Origin: Oscillospiraceae bacterium
GTDB lineage: Bacteria > Bacillota > Clostridia > Oscillospirales > Oscillospiraceae
Direction: 5' to 3'
Assembly (NCBI GenBank): GCA_021769865.1
Contig: JAETSB010000002.1
Coordinates: 62,001 to 126,000, forward strand
DNA: 64,000 nt
Under the pieces are notes generated by a model. The model was not told where the DNA came from and ran no database searches. It worked only from the letters and a program-made list of their open reading frames with translations. The translations under genes and the position numbers were made by a program. Shown here in pieces: positions 1 through 8,358 of the stretch; within the stretch, counting starts at the first letter, position 1, and every line of letters begins with the position of its first letter.

Positions 1-1020
1 CCGCTCCTCGGGATGCTCGAACCACCAGTCGATCTTCTCCGCCAGGGCCCCGGCGTCCCCGGCGGGGAACAGGCTCCGCCCGTCCAGGGCGAACTGGGGC
101 GTGGCGGACCGGGGGGAGTCCGCGATGACGGGCACCAGCCCGCAGGCGAAAGCCTCCATGCAGCTCATGGCCTCGATCTCCGCGTCGGAGGTGTGGACGT
201 ACAGGTCCGCCATGTGGAGGATCTCCAGCAGGCGGCTGGGCTCGTAGAACTCCATGACGATGGGATTGGGGAGCTTTTGCGCCAGGCGGCGGTACTTCTT
301 CTCCAGGGGCCCCTTGCCTGCCAGGATGACCTGGATGTCATCCTTGTGGCGGCACCGGGCGCAGGCGTCGATCAGCACGTCCTGCCGCTTTTCCCCGGCG
401 TAGCGGCCCACCATCAGCACGTTGAACTTCCCCCGCATCCAGTCCTCCTGGGGATTGCGCCCGTAAGTGTACTGGGGGCTGATGCCGTTGGAGATGACGT
501 GGAGCCGGGCGGTGTAGCCGTGCTGGCGGAGCTGGTTTGCGATCATGCTGCTGGGACAGTGGATGTGAGTAAAGCGGTTGAAGAAGGTGTCCCGGAACTT
601 GGTGTAGACGAAGTCGTTCACCCGCTTGCTGTTGCCCAGGTGGAGGGTGAAGGTGATGTTCTCCGGCTGGCAGTGGAAGGCCGCCGTGTGGGGGATGCCC
701 AGGCGCTCCACGTGCTTGAGGCCCATGACGGCCAGGGGAGAGGGCATCATGAAGTGCACCACGTCCGCCCAGGCCGCCGCCTTCTCAAAGACGTGCTTGT
801 TGGGGATGGCCAGGCGCATCCCCTGGCTGGTGATGAGGTGCTCCACGATGGGGAGGAATCTCATCTGCCGCACGGCGTATTTGTAATCCGTGGGCTTGCC
901 GGTGGCGATGACCCGGACCTCGTTGCCGTGCTCCTTCAGGGCCGTGGCGAAGCGGCGGGCGCTGATGGTGGTGCCGTTGTTGGCGTCGTCGAACTGGTCG
1001 ATGACCAAGACGATTTTCAT
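1..1020 (-). CDS. GT4-family glycosyltransferase, C-terminus cut by window edge
   Basis: Reads from ATG at 1020 to the left edge without a stop, about 340 residues seen. The N-terminus MKIVLVIDQFDDANNG and the donor-domain segment FNVLMVGRYAGEKRQDVLI fit a two-Rossmann (GT-B) retaining glycosyltransferase. A GT4 E-x7-E motif is present as EIEAMSCMEAFACG. Such cytosolic or membrane-associated enzymes transfer a sugar from a nucleotide donor to lipid or glycan acceptors; the acceptor cannot be told. It follows the TSCPD gene by 17 bases and probably shares its transcript. Family assignment is firm, substrate unknown. Confidence 0.85.
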   Translation of the reverse strand, partial: MKIVLVIDQFDDANNGTTISARRFATALKEHGNEVRVIATGKPTDYKYAVRQMRFLPIVEHLITSQGMRLAIPNKHVFEKAAAWADVVHFMMPSPLAVMGLKHVERLGIPHTAAFHCQPENITFTLHLGNSKRVNDFVYTKFRDTFFNRFTHIHCPSSMIANQLRQHGYTARLHVISNGISPQYTYGRNPQEDWMRGKFNVLMVGRYAGEKRQDVLIDACARCRHKDDIQVILAGKGPLEKKYRRLAQKLPNPIVMEFYEPSRLLEILHMADLYVHTSDAEIEAMSCMEAFACGLVPVIADSPRSATPQFALDGRSLFPAGDAGALAEKIDWWFEHPEER

Positions 1021-1037
1021 ACCTCTCGCCGACCCTC

Positions 1038-1295
1038 TCAGCCCTGGCCCAGGACCTGCTCCAGCCCCAGAGCCAGCTGGTCCGGGCAGGAGGTGCTCTT
1101 GGGTCCGCAGTGGATGCCTTTCAAACGGCGAATAGCCTCTTGGGCGGACATGCCCTTCACCAGGGAGGCGATGCCCTGGAGGTTGCCGCTGCACCCGCCG
1201 GTGACCCGAAGGGCCTGAATGACGTTCTGATCGTCCAGATCCACCTGCATTTCCCGGGAGCAGACCCCCCGGGGCTGGAAGGTATAAGTTTTCAT
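1038..1295 (-). CDS. TSCPD domain protein (small, 85 aa)
   Basis: A complete 85-residue protein carrying the signature STSCPDQLA near its C-terminus, plus cysteines in GVCSRE, GGCSGN and HCGPK. This is the stand-alone TSCPD family (TIGR03905-like), related to a C-terminal module of some ribonucleotide reductases; the biochemical role of the stand-alone form is not established, and metal binding by the cysteines is inference. ATG start has a good upstream AAAAAGGAG. It is the first gene before the glycosyltransferase, and the terminator of spoIIQ lies just upstream, so it must have its own promoter in 1300-1370, where only weak -10-like sequences are seen. Confidence 0.8.
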   Translation of the reverse strand: MKTYTFQPRGVCSREMQVDLDDQNVIQALRVTGGCSGNLQGIASLVKGMSAQEAIRRLKGIHCGPKSTSCPDQLALGLEQVLGQG

Positions 1296-1378
1296 ATCGC
1301 GCGCACTCCTTTTTTAGCCGCCGGAACGGGCGGGCCGTTGTCTAATTACCATACCATAGCATAAAACCAAAAAAAAGG

Positions 1379-1417
1379 CAAGCCCCGCTTCCGGCCTGAA
1401 CGGCGGGGCGGGGCTTG
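1379..1417 (-). terminator. Rho-independent terminator of spoIIQ
   Basis: On the minus strand, stem CGGGGCTTG... pairs across a GC-rich loop and is followed by eight U residues (A run at 1369-1376 on the plus strand). It lies 5 bases beyond the spoIIQ stop. Confidence 0.85.
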
Positions 1418-1421
1418 GCAG

Positions 1422-2141
1422 TCAGCTCTTCAAAAACTCGCTGGGGTCCACCGCCTCCCCGTCCCGGGTGACGGAGAAATGGAGGTGGGGGCTCTGAGCG
1501 GCCTCGGCGGCGGCGGTGGTCCCCACCGCGCCGATGATCTGCCCGGCGGTGACCAGGTCCCCGGGCTCCACCGTGGGCTTGGACTGGAGATTCGAATAAG
1601 TGGTGGTGTAGCCTCCCTGGTGGTCGATGACCACGGTGGTTCCCATCAGGGGGTGGTCCTCCACCGAGGCGACGGTGCCCGCCGTGGCCGCCAGCACCGT
1701 GGTTCCGGGCTTGGCGGAGATGTCCACGCCGTCATGGGTCCGCCAGTCCGCCAGCGTGGGGCTGTAGACCAGCTGGTCCACGGAGAAGGCCATCAGCACC
1801 TCGCCCTTCAGCGGCTCCACGATCAGATGGGGGGGCTCCGCCATCACCGGGGTGTCGTCTACCTGCACCTCCGGCATGGTGGGGACGATCTCCACCTCCA
1901 CCGGGGCGGAGGCTTCCACCGGGGGCTCGTCCTCCTCCGGCTCCGGTTCCGGTGCGGGCGCGGGGACATAGACGTCCCGGGCCGGGGCGCTGACCGCCTC
2001 TGTGGGCGGCGCGTCCTCCACGGCGGGCTTGTCCGCGGCGAAAAGCAGATACCAGCCGCTTACCGCCGCCGCGATCAGGCAGACGGCCAGCAGGAGGTAA
2101 AAGCCCGTGCCGCTGAGGACGGATTTCAGTTTGTGTTCCAT
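1422..2141 (-). CDS. spoIIQ: SpoIIQ-like M23 peptidase, forespore engulfment protein
   Basis: 239 residues: one N-terminal transmembrane helix (about 13-34), a Pro/Glu-rich linker (38-90) and a C-terminal LytM/M23 domain. The zinc-binding motifs are intact: H136-x3-D140 (THDGVD) and H219-x-H221 (HLHF). In Bacilli SpoIIQ is anchored in the forespore membrane and reaches SpoIIIAH to form the channel apparatus; clostridial SpoIIQ usually keeps the metal ligands that B. subtilis has partly lost, as here. The length, single TM and linker fit SpoIIQ better than a secreted endopeptidase. A prespore-sigma-like promoter lies upstream. A generic M23 cell-wall hydrolase is the alternative. Confidence 0.8.
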   Translation of the reverse strand: MEHKLKSVLSGTGFYLLLAVCLIAAAVSGWYLLFAADKPAVEDAPPTEAVSAPARDVYVPAPAPEPEPEEDEPPVEASAPVEVEIVPTMPEVQVDDTPVMAEPPHLIVEPLKGEVLMAFSVDQLVYSPTLADWRTHDGVDISAKPGTTVLAATAGTVASVEDHPLMGTTVVIDHQGGYTTTYSNLQSKPTVEPGDLVTAGQIIGAVGTTAAAEAAQSPHLHFSVTRDGEAVDPSEFLKS

Positions 2142-2177
2142 GCAAGAGTTCCTCCCTCATATAAGATAGTCTGAGGG

Positions 2178-2207
2178 AAGTATGGACGGGGGCAGGGAAA
2201 ATTATAC
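2178..2207 (-). promoter_or_regulatory. Possible sigma-F/G promoter of spoIIQ
   Basis: Minus-strand AGTATA at 2203-2208 and CATACTT at 2178-2184 are separated by about 17-18 bases, resembling the prespore consensus (TGNATA - CATACTA). It lies about 40 bases before the spoIIQ ATG. Inference from consensus only. Confidence 0.4.
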
Positions 2208-2230
2208 TGCCCCTCCCGCCGGGAACACGT

Positions 2231-3067
2231 TTATTTTCGCCCCTCCAAGGCGGCGGCATAGAGGGCGTTCCGGCTGAGGCCCGTGTGCTCCGCCACTTCC
2301 TTGGCGGCGTCCTTCAACCGGGCCCCGGACTCCACCAGAGCCAGCACCTGGGCGGCGCCCTCCTCCAGGGTGAGGGCGGCGGTGGTCTCCGGCTCCGTCC
2401 CGGCCACCACCAGGACGTATTCCCCCCGGGGGTCGTGGTCCCGGTAGTACTCCGCCGCCTCGCCCAGGGTGCAGCGGCGGGTCTCCTCGTGGAGCTTGGT
2501 CAGCTCCCGGCAGAGGGCAATCCGACGGTCCGGGCCGAAAGCCTCGCACAGGTCCGCCAGGGTGGGCCGAAGCTTGTGGGGGGCCTCGTGGAAGATCATG
2601 GTCCGGGTCTCGCCCCGGAGGCTCTCCAGGTGCTCCCGGCGGCTCTTCTTGTTGACGGACAGGAAGCCCTCGAAGGTGAACCGCCCCGTGGGCAGGCCGC
2701 TGACCGCCAGGGCGTTCACCGCCGCGCAGCAGCCGGGGATGGCCGTCACCGTCACGCCGTTCTCCCCGCAGAGGCGGACCAGGGCCTCCCCCGGGTCCGA
2801 GATGGCGGGGGTGCCCGCGTCGGTGACCAGGGCGCAGTCCTCCCCCGCCAGGAGGCGGCTGAGGACCGCCTGCCCGGCGGAGGCGGCGTTGTGCTCGTGA
2901 TAGCTCACCAGGGGCTTTTTGATCTGGAAGTGGTTCAGCAGCTTCAACGACACCCGGGTGTCCTCCGCCGCGATGAAGTCCACCGCCGCCAAGGTCTCCA
3001 CCGCCCTGGGGGACAGGTCCCCCAGGTTGCCGATGGGCGTGGCCACCAGGTACAGCGTTCCGCTCAT
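2231..3067 (-). CDS. rsmI: 16S rRNA (cytidine1402-2'-O)-methyltransferase RsmI
   Basis: 278 residues beginning GTLYLVATPIGNLGDLSPRA, the invariant N-terminus of RsmI, followed by AAEDTRVSLKLLNHF and LVSYHEHN and the GTPAISDPG loop that forms the SAM site in the tetrapyrrole-methylase-like fold. The enzyme 2'-O-methylates C1402 of 16S rRNA in the decoding centre using SAM. Its ATG overlaps the stop of the preceding methyltransferase gene by four bases, indicating translational coupling. Full family length; assignment is firm. Confidence 0.96.
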   Translation of the reverse strand: MSGTLYLVATPIGNLGDLSPRAVETLAAVDFIAAEDTRVSLKLLNHFQIKKPLVSYHEHNAASAGQAVLSRLLAGEDCALVTDAGTPAISDPGEALVRLCGENGVTVTAIPGCCAAVNALAVSGLPTGRFTFEGFLSVNKKSRREHLESLRGETRTMIFHEAPHKLRPTLADLCEAFGPDRRIALCRELTKLHEETRRCTLGEAAEYYRDHDPRGEYVLVVAGTEPETTAALTLEEGAAQVLALVESGARLKDAAKEVAEHTGLSRNALYAAALEGRK

Positions 3068-3795
3068 AGCGGGGCCTCCTCTCGAAAGTAAATGCGACTT
3101 AGCTCCGCCGTGGGGGAGCCGTCGGGGTTCTCCAGAATCAGCGGCGGTTCCACTTGAAGGCCCGGCCGCCCGCCTCGTCGGGCCTCCAGCAGAAGGAGGG
3201 AGGGGGCCTTTTCCGGCCGGGCGCAGACCAGCCGGAGGCGCTTGGGCTCCAGGCCGCTGCCCCGCAGGGCGCAGAGCAGGTCCGTCAGCCGCTCCGGCTT
3301 GTGGACCAGGCAGAGGCTCCCGCCCCAGCGCAGCAGCCGGGCTGCTGCCCGGCAGACGTCCTCCAGGGTGCAGGACTCCTCCGTCCGGGCGGTCCGGCGG
3401 GACTCCCCCTCCGGCAGGGGCCCGCTGGAGGGGGGAAAATAGGGTGGATTGCAGACCGCCAGGTCAAAGCTCCCGGCGGGCAGGTCCGTCTCCCGCAGGT
3501 CCTCCCGCCGGAAAGTCAATCGGTCCTGCAAGCCGTTCCCAGTTGCCGCCAGCCGGGCCAGGCGGACGGCCTCCGGCTGGATGTCCAGGCCCGTCACCGT
3601 CAGCTCTCGCTGCCGCTGGAGCAGCAGGATGCTCAAAACCCCCGTGCCGCAGCCCAGGTCGCAGACTCGCATTCCCGGCTTCAGCTTCGGCATGGAGGAG
3701 AGAAGGAAGCTGTCCAGCCCCGGCGGGAACTGTCCGTTTCCATACAAAAAGCGGAGGCCGCCGGGGCACAGCTCCTCCCAGCGCGCCGCGTCCAT
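3064..3795 (-). CDS. TrmN6/YabB-type tRNA1(Val) N6-adenine methyltransferase
   Basis: 243 residues with SAM-binding motif I VCDLGCGTGVLSILL, motif II acidic end TVTGLDIQPEAV and the amino-methyltransferase catalytic motif NPPYFPPSSG. In Firmicutes this protein (YabB) is encoded directly before rsmI (YabC/YraL), as here. It is expected to methylate N6 of A37 in tRNA1(Val), by homology with E. coli TrmN6. The start overlaps the Nudix stop (TGATG) and the stop overlaps the rsmI start, so the three genes are coupled. Confidence 0.85.
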   Translation of the reverse strand: MDAARWEELCPGGLRFLYGNGQFPPGLDSFLLSSMPKLKPGMRVCDLGCGTGVLSILLLQRQRELTVTGLDIQPEAVRLARLAATGNGLQDRLTFRREDLRETDLPAGSFDLAVCNPPYFPPSSGPLPEGESRRTARTEESCTLEDVCRAAARLLRWGGSLCLVHKPERLTDLLCALRGSGLEPKRLRLVCARPEKAPSLLLLEARRGGRPGLQVEPPLILENPDGSPTAELSRIYFREEAPL

Positions 3796-4364
3796 CAGCG
3801 CACCGGCGGAAAGCCCGCCAGCTTGGCGTTCAGCTTGGAGTAGACGCGGGCCTGAAACCAGGGCTCCGTAGAAGCGGCAATCGCCTCCTCCAGCCCGAAC
3901 CAGCCCACCCGGCTGTTCTCGTCGGGCTTGCAGCGAATGGAGGCGACGGGGTCCGCCTCCAGGAGAAAGGTGACGTTCAAATGGAGGTGGGAGGAGACGT
4001 ACCGCCCCCGCTTCTCGTGGCCGTCCACCGTCAGAATCTCCACCGAGTAGACGTCCGGGGACACGGGCCGGACGTCCTCCAGCCCGCTTTCCTCCCGGAT
4101 CTCCCGCAGGGCCACGGACAGCAACTCCCGCTCTCCGTCGGCGTGGCCCCCCAGCCAGGCCCAGGAGTTATAGAGGTTGTGGTAGGCCAGCAGCACCTGC
4201 TTCCGGTCCGGGCTGACCACCCAGGCGGAAGCCGTCAGATGGGCCGGGTCCTCCCGGCCATAGGGAGCCTGTCCGAGCTCCAAAAGGCGGAGCAGCGCGT
4301 CCCGGTCCCGCGCCTCCTGTTCGTTCCAGGGCCGGAAGGCCCGCAGCTGAGCAGTCAGGTCCAT
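3795..4364 (-). CDS. Nudix hydrolase
   Basis: 189 residues. The Nudix box is clear in LGGHADGERELLSVALREI followed by REESG; the catalytic REUxEExG half is intact, while the first box Glu is Arg between two Glu, as in the GGHADG-type clostridial subgroup. These enzymes hydrolyse nucleoside diphosphates linked to another moiety with Mg2+; the substrate cannot be predicted. A C-terminal segment FPPVR and N-terminal MDLTAQLRAF extend the core. First gene of the Nudix-trmN6-rsmI transcript. Confidence 0.88.
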   Translation of the reverse strand: MDLTAQLRAFRPWNEQEARDRDALLRLLELGQAPYGREDPAHLTASAWVVSPDRKQVLLAYHNLYNSWAWLGGHADGERELLSVALREIREESGLEDVRPVSPDVYSVEILTVDGHEKRGRYVSSHLHLNVTFLLEADPVASIRCKPDENSRVGWFGLEEAIAASTEPWFQARVYSKLNAKLAGFPPVR

Positions 4365-4546
4365 AGAGGTCCCCCTTTTCGTCTGAAATAACAGCCTCTA
4401 TGATAGCACAGTTTGCCGAAAAGGGAAAGCGGCAAAATGCAAAGCGCCGTCCATCCTCCATTTTTTGCCCCCTGCGGTGGTAGAAGATGCTCGAAAAATG
4501 CAAAAAATGCACAATATATGGGGTTTGCGCTGGGAAACCAGAATTA

Positions 4547-4553
4547 TGTCGAA
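4547..4553 (+). promoter_or_regulatory. 0A box upstream of spo0A
   Basis: TGTCGAA at 4547-4553 is an exact core 0A box (TGNCGAA), the binding site of phosphorylated Spo0A, located about 36 bases before the predicted -35. Autoregulation of spo0A is known in Bacilli; here it is inferred from the site. Confidence 0.6.
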
Positions 4554-4582
4554 GAAAACTTCATATTTTTTGTAATCCCATC

Positions 4583-4611
4583 TTGAAAAATCTGGAAATT
4601 TATGCTATTTT
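4583..4611 (+). promoter_or_regulatory. Sigma-A-like extended -10 promoter of spo0A
   Basis: -35 TTGAAA (4583-4588), 17-base spacer, -10 TATTTT (4606-4611) with a TGC extended -10 at 4603-4605. Predicted transcription start near 4618, giving a leader of about 60 bases. Confidence 0.55.
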
Positions 4612-4630
4612 ATAGAAAACGAGCTGAGAG

Positions 4631-4648
4631 TGTCAGGACGCTCTGACA
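4631..4648 (+). repeat. 6-bp inverted repeat in spo0A leader
   Basis: TGTCAG (4631-4636) and CTGACA (4643-4648) flank a 6-base loop just downstream of the predicted start. It could be an operator or a leader hairpin; function unknown. Confidence 0.5.
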
Positions 4649-4679
4649 GCCGAACAAGAAGGAAAGGTTTGGAATCATC

Positions 4680-5465
4680 ATGGAGAATCAAAGGACTGTG
4701 CTTCTGGCGGACGCCAGCGAGGAATTCCGCGCCATGCTGCAGGAGGCCATCGAGCAGGCCGGTGAGTTTACCGTGGCGGCTTCCACCGGAGACGGACGGG
4801 AGGCATTGCGGCTGATTGAGGAGCGGAGGCCGGACCTCCTGCTGACAGACGTGGCCCTGCCGGGGCTGGACGGGCTGGGTTTGCTGAAAACGCTGAGGGA
4901 TCAGGACGGCTACTGCCCCAAGACCATCATCGTCTCCGCCTTCTGCGGTCATCAGGCCCTGACGGAGGCGGAGAAGCTGGGCGTGTGCTACTATCTGCCC
5001 AAGCCCTGCGAGCCCGCCTCCCTGATGGAGCGGATGCGCGGCATTTTTGAGAGCGCCGCGTCCCCCGACACGCGGGTGCAGGACCTGCGGATCCGTGATC
5101 TGCGGAACACCGTCACCAATGTGATCCATGAGATCGGCGTGCCCGCCCACATCAAGGGCTACCAGTACCTGCGGGAGGCCATCATCATCGCGGTGAACGA
5201 TATGGAGGTCATCAACGCCGTCACCAAGGTGCTGTACCCAGCCGTGGCCAAGCGGTTCGGGACCACGCCCTCCCGGGTGGAGCGGGCCATCCGCCACGCC
5301 ATTGAGGTGGCCTGGGACCGGGGAGATCTGGAGACGCTGCAAAAATACTTCGGCTACACCGTGTCCAACACCAAGGGCAAGCCCACCAACTCGGAGTTCA
5401 TCGCCATGATCGCCGACCGGCTGATGCTCAGCGGGGACAGCTGGGTGCTGCGGGACCAGGGCTGA
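4680..5465 (+). CDS. spo0A: Spo0A, master regulator of sporulation
   Basis: 261 residues. The N-terminal receiver has phospho-acceptor D57 ([10 protein letters not shown]) and conserved K108 (YYLPKPCEP). The C-terminal DNA-binding domain carries the Spo0A-specific helices: [20 protein letters not shown], then ITxxLYPxVA-like [13 protein letters not shown] and the recognition segment [15 protein letters not shown]. Phosphorylated Spo0A binds 0A boxes and commits the cell to sporulation. AGGAAAGG lies 11-12 bases before the ATG. Monocistronic: own promoter, strong terminator 14 bases after the stop. Confidence 0.98.
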   Translation: MENQRTVLLADASEEFRAMLQEAIEQAGEFTVAASTGDGREALRLIEERRPDLLLTDVALPGLDGLGLLKTLRDQDGYCPKTIIVSAFCGHQALTEAEKLGVCYYLPKPCEPASLMERMRGIFESAASPDTRVQDLRIRDLRNTVTNVIHEIGVPAHIKGYQYLREAIIIAVNDMEVINAVTKVLYPAVAKRFGTTPSRVERAIRHAIEVAWDRGDLETLQKYFGYTVSNTKGKPTNSEFIAMIADRLMLSGDSWVLRDQG

Positions 5466-5478
5466 GACTGTTAAAGAA

Positions 5479-5511
5479 GAGGAGAGGCCAGGGGGGCCTC
5501 TCCTCCTTTTT
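5479..5511 (+). terminator. Terminator of spo0A
   Basis: Perfect 11-bp stem GAGGAGAGGCC / GGCCTCTCCTC with a 5-base loop followed by CTTTTT. It also lies at the 3' end of the convergent DUF2812 gene. Confidence 0.9.
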
Positions 5512-6934
5512 ATGTCTCCGGGCCCAGGCGGGCGGCGATGAGGGTCTTTTGGGCCTCCGTGGGGGACCAGTCCAGGGACAGACCCACGACCCGGCCCGGC
5601 CAGAAAAGGAGCCAGCTGTCCGTGGCGTCGCCGTCCAGACGGTAGTACTGCCGGTAAACAGCCTCCGCGTCCCAGGGGGAGGGGTCTTCCTGTCGGTAGC
5701 TTTTGGAAAACTCGGGGATATCAGGGTCGTCGTCATCGGCCAGGAGGTCCTTTGTCAGCGCGTCGTAAAGCCACTGGGTCCTGGGCTCGTAGATGGTGTA
5801 GCTGAGCCGGAGGGACCCGGGCCAGGCGTTTTCGGATTCGTCCTCCGTGTTTTGGAGGGCGTACTCCCGGTAGGACCGCTCCGGCAGGAAGAAGGAGCCC
5901 TCGGTCCGCTTTTCCCGGCTGTCGTGCCGGTAGGTCTCGCCGGTCAAATCGGTGAGGGTCAGGGGCAGGTCCTCCCGGGGGTGTACGTCGAATTTGATAT
6001 GCTGATAGGCGTAGGTCTCCCCGCTGCCGCCGGTGAACCAGTCGAAGCGGATGCCGGCCCAGACCAGCCCGCCGATCATGGCGAAGACCAGCACCACGTC
6101 CGCCGCCAGGGTGCCCGCGATGTTCCAGCCCTTGGAAACCTTTCGTGTTCGGAGGAAGGCCGTGGTGCCCCGGATCAGGGCGACCACCACGGAAAACAGG
6201 GCCAGATACGCCGCCAAGAACACCGCGTGTCTCTCGCCGCCGTTGATGAGCTCTGTCAGCAGCCACACCGCTACGAAGAGTCCCACCAGGACCAGCCCCG
6301 CCCGGTTCAGCCGCTGATAGGCCCTGGTGTTGATGGGGGCGCAGGGCCCGCCCTCCTCAATGGAGCGCCGGGAGCGCCTCCGCCAGCCGTAGTAATGGCA
6401 GAGGGTGTAAATTTCCAGCAGGGTCACCAGGACGAACAGCGGTCCGAAACAGAGGCTGGCGCTGCTCTCCAGAACGCGGAGAGGCTTGACAAACAGCGTG
6501 CCCAGGAAGGCGAAGGACATGACGAGCCCCAGAAGAAGCAGGATAAGGTTCGTCAGCAGGAAATGTTTCCCCAGGGAGCGGTGGATGTTTTGAAGCCGCA
6601 GGGCCTCGTCCGTCTCCAGGGGAACCGCGTCCGGGTCCTCCGTGGAGAAAATCTGCATCTGGAACCAGTCGCAGACCTTCTCCCACCCGGCGGCGGCGCA
6701 GAGCTCGGCCAGGGATTCCTGGCCCTCCGTGGGGCAGGGGTTGAACTGGGAGGCCCCGGCGCTGTAGGTGACGGCGTAGCGGACCTGGGCTGGGTCCGCC
6801 CGGCGGTACCTCCAAAGGGTGTTCCCCGCCTTTTCCAGCCGCCAGCCCCGGGCGGCCATGGCGGAGAGGTGCTTCTCTACGCCCCGGTAGTCGTAGAGGC
6901 AGAGGGTGTTCCAGCGGTATTTGATATCCTTCAT
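5510..6934 (-). CDS. DUF2812 membrane protein, third paralogue
   Basis: 474 residues. The N-terminal DUF2812 domain starts YRWNTLCLYDYRGVEKHLSA and includes GWRLEKAGNTLWRYRRADP; it is followed by about four to six hydrophobic helices (around residues 125-300) and a C-terminal extracytoplasmic or cytoplasmic domain ending in a WLLFWPGRVVGLSLDWSPT segment shared by its two neighbours. Function of DUF2812 is unknown; it is commonly encoded beside PadR regulators. The start overlaps the upstream paralogue's stop by four bases. Last gene of padR-DUF2812-DUF2812-DUF2812. Confidence 0.85.
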   Translation of the reverse strand: MKDIKYRWNTLCLYDYRGVEKHLSAMAARGWRLEKAGNTLWRYRRADPAQVRYAVTYSAGASQFNPCPTEGQESLAELCAAAGWEKVCDWFQMQIFSTEDPDAVPLETDEALRLQNIHRSLGKHFLLTNLILLLLGLVMSFAFLGTLFVKPLRVLESSASLCFGPLFVLVTLLEIYTLCHYYGWRRRSRRSIEEGGPCAPINTRAYQRLNRAGLVLVGLFVAVWLLTELINGGERHAVFLAAYLALFSVVVALIRGTTAFLRTRKVSKGWNIAGTLAADVVLVFAMIGGLVWAGIRFDWFTGGSGETYAYQHIKFDVHPREDLPLTLTDLTGETYRHDSREKRTEGSFFLPERSYREYALQNTEDESENAWPGSLRLSYTIYEPRTQWLYDALTKDLLADDDDPDIPEFSKSYRQEDPSPWDAEAVYRQYYRLDGDATDSWLLFWPGRVVGLSLDWSPTEAQKTLIAARLGPET

Positions 6935-8358
6935 CGGATTTCCTCCTTCCCGTTCTCCGGGGCCAGCCGGGCGGAGATGAGGGTTTTCTGTTCCTCCGTG
7001 GGGGTCTCGTCCAGGCTCACCACCGCCACCCGGCCCGGCCAGACCAGCAGCCAGCTGTTGTTGGGGTCCTCGTCATAGTAACGCCGGTAGGCCGCCTCCG
7101 CGTCCCAGGGGGCCGGGTCCTCCGGGACATAGCGCAGGGTAGTGAGGAGCATGCTCCGGAATTTGATGGGGTCGTCCTCCAGAAGGTCCTCCAGCAGGGA
7201 CTCCCGGAGGGCGGGGGAGGAGAGCTCCCAGAGGGTGTAGCCCAGCTCACAGACCTTGGGGCCATCTCCCAGGAGGGCCGTCTCCCGGTAGTTCCGCCGG
7301 GGGATGAAGACGGAGCCCAGGTCCTCCGCCTCCCGGCGGACGTGGCTGTACTCCTCCCCGGTGAGCTCCGCCAGGGTCAGGGGGAAGTCCTGCCGGGGGG
7401 AGATGTCCCAATCCTGATCCCGGTACTCGTAGGTTTCCCCCGCGGGGCCTTTGTCGGAGAACCAGTCGGTTTCATAGCGGCTCCAGATCAGCCCGCCGAT
7501 GAGGGCGAAGCACAGGACCACATCCACCGCCAGGGTCCAGGTGATGTTGGAGGTTTTGGAGACGTTCCTCTTCCGCAGCAGGGCCGTGGTTCCCCGGACC
7601 AGAACGCCGATGAGGTTGAACAGGATGATATACACAACAAGGTACAGCGCCGCGCCCCGGTGCCCCCGGTCCAGCTCCGACAGCAGGAACACCGCCAACA
7701 GCAGGACCAGCAGGACCCACAGGCCCAGGTTGGCCCACCGGCTCCCGCGGCCCGCCGGGAGGCAGGTTCCGCCCTCCTCCACGGAGCGGCGGGACCGCCG
7801 CCGCCAGAGGAAATAACCGGCCAGAAGGTAAACCTGGAGCAGCGCCGCCGCCAGGAACAAGGCCCCGGAGATGAGTATGGCGTTGCTGTTCAGCATGCCG
7901 TAGAGGTCCCAGGTCACCAGGGCCAGGAAGAAGTCCCGGCCGAGGAAGAGCGTCAGCAGCAATAGGACGAGATTGGCGGGGAGGAAGCTCCTCCACATGC
8001 AGCGGTGGATGTTTTGGAGGCGCAGGGCCTCGTCGGTCTCCAGGGGGACGGCGTTTGGGTCCTCTGTGGAATAAATCTGCATCTGGAGGCAGCCGGAGAC
8101 CCTGGTCCACCCGGCGGCGGCGCAGAGCTCCTCCAGAGACTGCTCTTCCTCCGTAGGGCCCGGCTCGAACCGGGAGGCGCTGCCGCTGTAGGTGACGGCG
8201 TAGCGGAGGTTCGCGGGCTCGGCCCGGCGGTATTTCCACAGGGCGCTCCCTGCCTTTTCCAGCCGCCAGCCCTTGGCCGCCATGGCGGCGAGGTGCGCCT
8301 CCACGCCCCGGCAGTCATAGAGCTGGAAGGTGTTCCAGCGGTATTTCGTATCCTTCAT
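6931..8358 (-). CDS. DUF2812 membrane protein, second paralogue
   Basis: 475 residues from ATG at 8358 (KDTKYRWNTFQLYDCRGVE). Same architecture as its neighbours: DUF2812 domain, paired hydrophobic segments around residues 125-185 and 210-300, and a C-terminal domain ending NSWLLVWPGRVAVVSLDETP. The start was chosen because it aligns with the paralogues and overlaps the stop of the preceding gene by four bases; longer open frame upstream lies inside that gene. Sequence divergence among the three suggests old duplications. Function unknown. Confidence 0.85.
   Translation of the reverse strand: MKDTKYRWNTFQLYDCRGVEAHLAAMAAKGWRLEKAGSALWKYRRAEPANLRYAVTYSGSASRFEPGPTEEEQSLEELCAAAGWTRVSGCLQMQIYSTEDPNAVPLETDEALRLQNIHRCMWRSFLPANLVLLLLTLFLGRDFFLALVTWDLYGMLNSNAILISGALFLAAALLQVYLLAGYFLWRRRSRRSVEEGGTCLPAGRGSRWANLGLWVLLVLLLAVFLLSELDRGHRGAALYLVVYIILFNLIGVLVRGTTALLRKRNVSKTSNITWTLAVDVVLCFALIGGLIWSRYETDWFSDKGPAGETYEYRDQDWDISPRQDFPLTLAELTGEEYSHVRREAEDLGSVFIPRRNYRETALLGDGPKVCELGYTLWELSSPALRESLLEDLLEDDPIKFRSMLLTTLRYVPEDPAPWDAEAAYRRYYDEDPNNSWLLVWPGRVAVVSLDETPTEEQKTLISARLAPENGKEEIR

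Larger units (their letters stand above)
4365..4679. other. Intergenic control region between Nudix gene and spo0A
   Basis: 315 bases without a gene. The left part holds the divergent upstream region of the Nudix gene; the right part is AT-rich and holds a 0A box, an extended -10 promoter and an inverted repeat, each listed separately. No small ORF with a ribosome site is seen. Confidence 0.7.
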
